From Cyclobacteriaceae bacterium (lineage in GTDB: Bacteria; Bacteroidota; Bacteroidia; Cytophagales; Cyclobacteriaceae), in assembly GCA_029861825.1 (NCBI GenBank), contig JAOTYN010000013.1, positions 1 to 20,677 of the forward strand: 20,677 nucleotides of DNA. The letters are read 5' to 3'. Under the pieces are notes generated by a model that was not told where the DNA came from, searched no databases, and was given only the letters and a program-made list of their open reading frames with translations. Made by a program: the position numbers and the translations under genes. Position 1 is the stretch's first letter. Each line of letters begins with the position of its first letter. Positions 16,106 through 20,677 of the stretch are shown one piece after another.

Positions 16106-16738
16106 ATGTCTGGAATAATTGGAAAAAAAATTGGCATGACCAGCTTGTTCGATGAGAACGGGCGCAATATACCATGTACGGTTATTGAAGCAGGTCCTTG
16201 CGTGGTAACTCAAATCAAAACCAAGGAAACGGACGGCTACGAGGCTGTGCAGCTTAGCTGGGGTGAGCGCAAGGATAAGCACACCACTAAGGCTATGAAA
16301 GGTCACTTTCAGAAGGCCAAGACTTCACCCAAACTGAAGCTGGCGGAATTTCGTGATTTCCAATTGAACTCAGAGGAAGAATTGACCTTGGGTCAGACCC
16401 TGGAAGTCAGCAGTCTCTTTGAAGAAGGCGATTATGTAGAGGCCATTGGAACCTCAAAAGGAAAAGGCTTTCAAGGTGTTGTTCGCCGGCATAATTTCGC
16501 TGGTGTGGGCGATGCCACTCATGGTCAGCATAACCGCATGAGAGCCCCCGGTTCCATCGGCGCTGCATCATATCCGTCGAGGGTATTTAAAGGCATGAAG
16601 ATGGCCGGTAGAATGGGAGGTGATAGAGTACAGGTATTTAACCTGAGAGTCCTAAAGATCATGCCGGAGGAAAATTTAATAGTAGTAAGTGGAGCAATAC
16701 CAGGCGCCAAGAACTCAACGGTGATACTTGAGAAATAA
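16106..16738 (+). CDS. rplC: 50S ribosomal protein L3 (uL3)
   Basis: L3 is an early assembly protein of the 50S subunit that reaches toward the peptidyl transferase centre. The 210-residue product starts MSGIIGKKIGMTSLFDENG, the standard L3 opening. It also shows KGKGFQGVVRRHNFAG and the central extension ATHGQHNRMRAPGSIGAASY and GRMGGDRVQVFNL. The frame is open upstream to a TTG at 16040, but that would add 22 residues with no family match and would begin almost at the predicted transcription start, so I use the ATG at 16106. rplD follows after two bases. It is the first gene of the third transcript. Confidence 0.97.
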   Translation: MSGIIGKKIGMTSLFDENGRNIPCTVIEAGPCVVTQIKTKETDGYEAVQLSWGERKDKHTTKAMKGHFQKAKTSPKLKLAEFRDFQLNSEEELTLGQTLEVSSLFEEGDYVEAIGTSKGKGFQGVVRRHNFAGVGDATHGQHNRMRAPGSIGAASYPSRVFKGMKMAGRMGGDRVQVFNLRVLKIMPEENLIVVSGAIPGAKNSTVILEK

Positions 16739-16740
16739 TC

Positions 16741-17367
16741 ATGAAAGTTTCAGTATACAAGAACAGCGGTAAGGACTCCGGAAAAAAAATCGATCTGGCC
16801 GATGAGATATTCGGCATTGAGCCCAACGACCATGCCATATATATGGATGTCAAACAATATATGGCCAATCAAAGGCAAGGGACTCATAAGGCCAAGGAAA
16901 GGGCGGATATAGTCGGATCGACCCGCAAGATCAAACGACAAAAAGGAACGGGAACGGCACGTGCAGGTAGCATTAAATCTCCTCTGTTCCGAGGAGGAGG
17001 CAGGGCCTTCGGCCCTAGGCCCAGGGATTACGGCTTTAAATTAAATAAGAAACTTAAATCAGTAGCCCGCAAGTCAGCCCTTAGCTATAAAGCCAAAGAA
17101 GATGGCATTAAGGTTTTGGAGGATTTTAATTTTGACGCTCCTAAGACCAAGGACTACCTAAAACTGTTGACCTCGCTCAAATTGCAGGACAAGAAAACCT
17201 TGTTGGTGCTTCCGGAAGCAGACAAGAACATTGTTCTTTCCAGCAGGAATTTGCCCAAGGCCAAGGTAACCACAGTAGATACCTTGCATACATACGAGGT
17301 ACTGCATGCCGACAATTTGTTAATCAGTGAAAGTTCTGTTGAAAAAATTGAAACCCTACTTAAATGA
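16741..17367 (+). CDS. rplD: 50S ribosomal protein L4 (uL4)
   Basis: L4 lines the nascent peptide exit tunnel of the 50S subunit and, in Escherichia coli, represses its own operon. The 208-residue protein has the conserved extended loop QRQGTHKAKERADIVGSTRK, then RQKGTGTARAGSIKSPLFRG and GGRAFGPRPRDYGFKLNKKL (about residues 40-103), and the globular C-terminal part ending SVEKIETLLK. It starts two bases after rplC, and its stop codon overlaps the start of rplW (ATGA at 17364-17367), so these genes are probably translationally coupled. Confidence 0.98.
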   Translation: MKVSVYKNSGKDSGKKIDLADEIFGIEPNDHAIYMDVKQYMANQRQGTHKAKERADIVGSTRKIKRQKGTGTARAGSIKSPLFRGGGRAFGPRPRDYGFKLNKKLKSVARKSALSYKAKEDGIKVLEDFNFDAPKTKDYLKLLTSLKLQDKKTLLVLPEADKNIVLSSRNLPKAKVTTVDTLHTYEVLHADNLLISESSVEKIETLLK

Positions 17368-17651
17368 GTGTATTGATTAAACCACTGGTTACTGAAAAGA
17401 TCTCGGCCTTGAACGAAGAAGGCCGCTATGGATTTGTGGTTAGCATGAATGCAAACAAGATCCAGATCAAACGAGCAATTGAACAAATGTATGGGGTAAC
17501 GGTCGAGGACGTGAATACCATGAGGTATCAAGGTAAGTCCAAGTCTCGATTCACCAAGTCTGGCCTCATCACGGGTAGGACGGCTTCCTACAAAAAAGCT
17601 ATTGTGAAAGTAGCCGATGGTGAAGTGATCGACTTTTATAGTGGAGTATAA
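17364..17651 (+). CDS. rplW: 50S ribosomal protein L23 (uL23)
   Basis: L23 lies at the tunnel exit and is the docking site for trigger factor and SRP. The 95-residue product shows IKPLVTEKISALNEEGRYGF at the start, NKIQIKRAIEQMYGVTVEDV in the middle and the basic loop with GKSKSRFTKSGLITGRTASY. The length is normal. Its ATG overlaps the rplD stop by four bases. rplB follows after 18 bases. Confidence 0.97.
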   Translation: MSVLIKPLVTEKISALNEEGRYGFVVSMNANKIQIKRAIEQMYGVTVEDVNTMRYQGKSKSRFTKSGLITGRTASYKKAIVKVADGEVIDFYSGV

Positions 17652-17669
17652 TCGATAGGTAATAAGAAG

Positions 17670-18485
17670 ATGCCAGTAAAAAAATTACGACCAGTAACTC
17701 CAGGACAGCGCTACAGAATGGCGCCCAGTTTTGATGAGATAACCGCAGGCAAACCTGAAAAGTCCCTGTTGCGGCCCAACAAGAGGTCTGGAGGCAGAAA
17801 TAATAGCGGTCGGATGACTATGCGCTACATGGGTGGTGGTCATAAGAAGCGTATGCGTGAGATTGATTTCAAGCGACTCAAATTCGACGTTCCTGCCACG
17901 GTTAAGTCCATTGAGTATGACCCCATGCGATCTGCGAGGATCGCATTATTGTATTATGCCGACGGCGCCAAGTCCTACATCATCGCAGCTGAAGGACTTA
18001 AAGTAGGTCAAACAGTGGTGTCTGGTGATAAAGTAGCTCCAGAGGTGGGTAATGCCCTGCCTATAGGTAAAATTCCTTTAGGTACCATTGTTCACAATAT
18101 CGAGTTGAAGCCCGGTAAAGGTGCTGCCATGGCCCGCAGCGCTGGAGCTTATGCACAGATACTGGCCAGGGAAGGTAAGTATGCTACCTTGAAGTTGCCT
18201 TCTGGCGAAATGAGAATGGTGTTGAACACCTGCATGGCCACGGTAGGTACCGTTTCCAATGCGGAGCATATGAATGTAAGCCTGGGAAAGGCGGGGCGAA
18301 ACCGGTGGCTTGGTCGCAGACCTCGGGTTCGTGGAGTTGCTATGAACCCTGTTGATCATCCAATGGGTGGTGGAGAAGGTAAGGCTTCAGGAGGTCACCC
18401 TCGATCCAGAAAAGGTCTTTATGCTAAAGGGTATAAGACCAGGGCTAAGAAGAAATACAGCGATAAATTTATAATTAAGAAATAA
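17670..18485 (+). CDS. rplB: 50S ribosomal protein L2 (uL2)
   Basis: L2 is one of the most conserved 50S proteins, needed for subunit association and for the peptidyl transferase centre. The 271-residue protein contains KRSGGRNNSGRMTMRYMGGG near residues 36-55, the SH3-like domain (EGLKVGQTVVSGDKV, GNALPIGKIPLGT) and the C-terminal segment RGVAMNPVDHPMGGGEGKAS. The first histidine of that motif, matching the functionally important one in other bacteria, is kept. The second is methionine (DHPMGGG, not DHPHGGG), which is usual in Bacteroidota. It lies between rplW and rpsS (10 bases) in the standard order. Confidence 0.98.
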   Translation: MPVKKLRPVTPGQRYRMAPSFDEITAGKPEKSLLRPNKRSGGRNNSGRMTMRYMGGGHKKRMREIDFKRLKFDVPATVKSIEYDPMRSARIALLYYADGAKSYIIAAEGLKVGQTVVSGDKVAPEVGNALPIGKIPLGTIVHNIELKPGKGAAMARSAGAYAQILAREGKYATLKLPSGEMRMVLNTCMATVGTVSNAEHMNVSLGKAGRNRWLGRRPRVRGVAMNPVDHPMGGGEGKASGGHPRSRKGLYAKGYKTRAKKKYSDKFIIKK

Positions 18486-18495
18486 GGCTTAGGCA

Positions 18496-18774
18496 ATGGG
18501 AAGATCACTAAAAAAAGGACCTTATATCGATTTCCGCCTGGAGAAAAAGGTGGATAATATGAACGAATCCGGAAAGAAGTCCGTGATAAAGACCTGGTCA
18601 AGAAGGTCTATGGTATCCCCGGATTTTGTGGGTCATACTTTTGCGGTGCACAACGGAAATAAATTTATCCCTGTTTACGTGACGGAGAATATGGTGGGGC
18701 ATAAGCTTGGCGAGTTTGCGCCAACCAGAAATTTTAGGGGTCACGTGGCTAAGAAGGACAAAGGCAAAAGATAA
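18496..18774 (+). CDS. rpsS: 30S ribosomal protein S19 (uS19)
   Basis: S19 is a 30S head protein that contacts S13 and the A-site region. The 92-residue product is canonical: MGRSLKKGPYIDFRLEKKV at the start, KTWSRRSMVSPDFVGHTFAV in the centre and the basic C-terminal TRNFRGHVAKKDKGKR. Length and order (rplB, rpsS, rplV) match the bacterial S10 cluster. rplV begins six bases after its stop codon. Confidence 0.98.
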   Translation: MGRSLKKGPYIDFRLEKKVDNMNESGKKSVIKTWSRRSMVSPDFVGHTFAVHNGNKFIPVYVTENMVGHKLGEFAPTRNFRGHVAKKDKGKR

Positions 18775-18780
18775 TTGAAT

Positions 18781-19167
18781 ATGGAAGCGATAGCTCGACT
18801 AAATAATGTGCCCACCTCTCCTCGTAAAATGCGCTTAGTCGCCGATATGATCAGAGGTGAGTCTGTTAATAGTGCCTTGAACATTTTGAAGTTCGAACCT
18901 AAAGTGGGTGCAGCCCGCTTAGAGAAGCTTTTGTTGTCGGCCGTTGCCAATTGGCAAGCAAAGAATGAAGAGGTACGTCTGGAAGAAGCAGACTTGTACG
19001 TGAAAGAGATCTTTGTAGACAGTGCTCGCATTCTAAAAAGATTGCGACCGGCACCTCAGGGAAGAGCGCACCGTATCAGGAAGCGTTCCAATCATGTTAC
19101 CCTGGTGGTAGACAACAAAGCGGAGGTGGCAGCTGAGGTTTCTGAAGAAAAAGAAGATTCTAAATAA
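18781..19167 (+). CDS. rplV: 50S ribosomal protein L22 (uL22)
   Basis: L22 spans the 50S subunit and its beta hairpin lines the exit tunnel. The 128-residue product shows MEAIARLNNVPTSPRKMRLV at the start, VNSALNILKFEPKVGAARLE and the tunnel hairpin with RILKRLRPAPQGRAHRIRKR. I chose the ATG at 18781. A TTG six bases earlier (18775) would directly abut the rpsS stop codon and add two residues, with no support. After the conserved core the protein carries an acidic, probably disordered tail (AEVAAEVSEEKEDSK) beyond the usual length of about 110. rpsC follows after six bases. Confidence 0.96.
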   Translation: MEAIARLNNVPTSPRKMRLVADMIRGESVNSALNILKFEPKVGAARLEKLLLSAVANWQAKNEEVRLEEADLYVKEIFVDSARILKRLRPAPQGRAHRIRKRSNHVTLVVDNKAEVAAEVSEEKEDSK

Positions 19168-19173
19168 GTTATA

Positions 19174-19887
19174 ATGGGACAAAAAGTAAACCCAATAGGT
19201 CTAAGACTTGGCATTGTAAAAGGTTGGGATTCCAACTGGTATGGTGGCAAAGACTTTTCCGATAAGATCGTTGAGGATCACAAGATTCGCAATTATATAC
19301 GTGCTCGTATACCTAAGGGCGGAATCTCTAAAATCGTCATCGAACGCACCTTAAAACGCATCACTTTGACTGTTCACACCGCCAGGCCGGGAGTAGTGAT
19401 CGGTAAAGGGGGCGCCGAGGTGGACAAGATAAAAGAGGAGCTTAAGAAGATCACCGGGAAAGACATTCAGATCAATATTTTTGAAATTAAAAGACCTGAA
19501 CTGGATGCCAGATTGGTAGGGGAATCCATCGCCCAGCAACTGCAAGCCAGGATCTCTTATCGCCGGGCTATGAAGCAAGCCATAGCAAGTGCCATGCGTG
19601 TGGGGGCTCAGGGAATCAAGATTAAAGTTTCAGGACGATTAGGCGGTGCCGAGATGGCCCGTTCTGAGCAATATAAAGACGGTCGAATCCCACTGCATAC
19701 CCTGCGGGCGGATATTGACTATGCCGTGTCCGAAGCCAACACGGTTTATGGAAAAATCGGCATAAAAGTTTGGATCTTCAACGGAGAGATCTTTGGAAAA
19801 AGAGATCTTTCTCCCAATATCGGCAAAACCGGAGGAGATATGGGTCGTCGTAAGCGCGATGGCGGGGCTAAAAGAAAAAGAAGATAG
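19174..19887 (+). CDS. rpsC: 30S ribosomal protein S3 (uS3)
   Basis: S3 forms part of the mRNA entry channel and its helicase activity. The 237-residue product opens MGQKVNPIGLRLGIVKGWDS. A type II KH domain carries the GKGG loop (VVIGKGGAEVDKIKEEL, about residues 74-90). The C-terminal domain shows KVSGRLGGAEMARSEQYKDG and RIPLHTLRADIDYAVSEANT. The tail is strongly basic (GRRKRDGGAKRKRR), common for S3. The 38-base gap to rplP is unusually wide for this cluster and contains a small hairpin. Confidence 0.98.
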   Translation: MGQKVNPIGLRLGIVKGWDSNWYGGKDFSDKIVEDHKIRNYIRARIPKGGISKIVIERTLKRITLTVHTARPGVVIGKGGAEVDKIKEELKKITGKDIQINIFEIKRPELDARLVGESIAQQLQARISYRRAMKQAIASAMRVGAQGIKIKVSGRLGGAEMARSEQYKDGRIPLHTLRADIDYAVSEANTVYGKIGIKVWIFNGEIFGKRDLSPNIGKTGGDMGRRKRDGGAKRKRR

Positions 19888-19896
19888 ATTGATATC

Positions 19897-19911
19897 ACTG
19901 CGTTTAGCAGT
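19897..19911 (+). other. Small perfect hairpin in the rpsC-rplP gap
   Basis: ACTGC (19897-19901) and GCAGT (19907-19911) form a perfect 5-bp stem with loop GTTTA. No T tract follows, so it is not an intrinsic terminator. It occupies the centre of the 38-base gap, the widest gap inside the third transcript, and could mark an RNA processing site. It may equally be chance. Confidence 0.3.
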
Positions 19912-19925
19912 CAAATGATAGAGTA

Positions 19926-20345
19926 ATGTTACAACCTAAGAGAACGAAATTCCGCAGAATGCAAAAGGGCCGGGTAAAAGGCATTGCCCAAAGAGGTCAT
20001 ACTATTGCCTTCGGCACTTACGGATTGAAAGCCCTTGAATCAGGCTGGATCACCAGCAGACAGATTGAGGCAGCCCGTATTGCGGTAACCAGGGCCATGA
20101 AAAGAGAAGGACAAGTTTGGATCCGGATCTTTCCGGATAAGCCTATTACCAAGAAACCTGCGGAGGTAAGGATGGGAAAAGGTAAAGGTGCCCCGGAATA
20201 CTGGGTAGCAGTAGTTAAGCCCGGAACCATTATGTTCGAATCTGCAGGAGTTGACCGGGAATTAGCTGAGGAATCCCTGAGGCTGGCAGCCCAAAAACTG
20301 CCCATTAAAACTAAGTTTGTAGTACGACCGGATTACGTTGGATAA
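19926..20345 (+). CDS. rplP: 50S ribosomal protein L16 (uL16)
   Basis: L16 is a late assembly protein of the 50S subunit that positions the A-site tRNA near the peptidyl transferase centre. The 139-residue product starts MLQPKRTKFRRMQKGRVKG and shows GTYGLKALESGWITSRQIEA, AARIAVTRAMKREGQVWIRI and the loop VRMGKGKGAPEYWVAVVKPG. It ends KTKFVVRPDYVG. Length and motifs are fully canonical. rpmC follows after seven bases. Confidence 0.98.
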   Translation: MLQPKRTKFRRMQKGRVKGIAQRGHTIAFGTYGLKALESGWITSRQIEAARIAVTRAMKREGQVWIRIFPDKPITKKPAEVRMGKGKGAPEYWVAVVKPGTIMFESAGVDRELAEESLRLAAQKLPIKTKFVVRPDYVG

Positions 20346-20352
20346 TAGTATT

Positions 20353-20550
20353 ATGAAGAATTCAGAAATAAAGTCACTCTCCATAGATGAATTGCATGAG
20401 CGCATCTCTTCTGAGAAAGAGAATTTGCAAAAATTGAAATTTGCACATGCCATTTCTCCCATTGAGAATCCGGTCAAGATCAAGCAAACCAAGAAGTTGA
20501 TCGCCAGAATGTATACAGAGTTGACAGCCAAACAAAAAATTGAGAATTAG
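20353..20550 (+). CDS. rpmC: 50S ribosomal protein L29 (uL29)
   Basis: L29 is a small helical protein at the exit tunnel rim, next to L23. The 65-residue product begins MKNSEIKSLSIDELHERISS, followed by ENLQKLKFAHAISPIENPVK and the helix IKQTKKLIARMYTELTAKQK, the two-helix hairpin of the family. A TTG at 20338 in the same frame would overlap the end of rplP and add five residues. The ATG at 20353 gives the family start MKNSEIK and is preferred. rpsQ starts four bases after the stop codon. Confidence 0.95.
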   Translation: MKNSEIKSLSIDELHERISSEKENLQKLKFAHAISPIENPVKIKQTKKLIARMYTELTAKQKIEN

Positions 20551-20554
20551 CGCC

Positions 20555-20677
20555 ATGGAAAGAAACTTAAGAAAAGAACGTACCGGCAAAGTGGTCAGCA
20601 ATAAAATGGATAAGTCCATTACGGTCCAAGTGGACCGTAAAGTGAAGCACCCGGTTTACGGAAAGTTCATGCGCAAG
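20555..20677 (+). CDS. rpsQ: 30S ribosomal protein S17 (uS17), 5' part; cut by the window end
   Basis: S17 is an early-binding 30S protein with an OB fold. The 41 visible codons read MERNLRKERTGKVVSNKMDK followed by SITVQVDRKVKHPVYGKFMR, the conserved opening of S17 (RTGKVVS, DKSITV and KHPVYGKF). The frame is open to the last base, so about half of a protein of 80-90 residues is present. It directly follows rpmC, the standard L16-L29-S17 order. Confidence 0.95.
   Translation, partial: MERNLRKERTGKVVSNKMDKSITVQVDRKVKHPVYGKFMRK

Noticed and set aside
1..20677. Mobile element, CRISPR, defence or other new system
   Set aside because: Every coding stretch is an intact housekeeping gene in phylum-typical order. 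I saw no direct repeats, transposase, integrase or att-like duplication at the tRNA gene.

Overview
This window is a core-genome segment from a member of the Bacteroidota. Three things support that: phylum-typical protein sequences (EF-Tu, RpoB, L2 with a DHPMGGGEG loop), a DUF3467 gene just after rpoC, and three promoters with the Bacteroidota housekeeping pattern TTTG-N19-TAnnTTTG. Most starts also lack a Shine-Dalgarno sequence and sit in A/T-rich context. I cannot assign an order or genus from sequence alone. Base composition looks moderate and even, and every gene is on the + strand. I see no insertion sequence, integrase, phage gene, CRISPR array or foreign-looking segment.

Layout: (1) 1-750, the 3' part of tuf and a strong terminator. 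(2) 745-12503, a transcription and translation cluster opened by a promoter that partly overlaps the tuf terminator: tRNA-Trp, secE, nusG, rplK, rplA, rplJ, rplL, rpoB, rpoC and a DUF3467 gene. A hairpin-rich 157-base gap separates rplL from rpoB. (3) 12504-15981, a second promoter, then rpsL, rpsG, fusA and rpsJ, closed by a very strong terminator. (4) 16003 to the end, a third promoter with a short structured leader, then rplC, rplD, rplW, rplB, rpsS, rplV, rpsC, rplP, rpmC and the start of rpsQ, which runs off the window.

The genes supply translation elongation factors (EF-Tu, EF-G), ribosomal proteins of both subunits, the two large RNA polymerase subunits, the Sec translocon subunit SecE and the elongation factor NusG. 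NusG and S10 (NusE) are known to link RNA polymerase to the leading ribosome. Spacing inside each unit is mostly 2-20 bases or a 4-base overlap, as expected for long polycistronic mRNAs.

No stretch above 300 bases lacks a gene. The largest gaps are 15924-16105 (terminator, promoter, leader), 3801-3957 (putative attenuator) and 12504-12617 (promoter). I found no new defence, mobile or metabolic system. The points worth a second look are the DUF3467 gene, the rpoB TTG start, the matching promoter geometry, the split between rpsJ and rplC, and the rplC leader.
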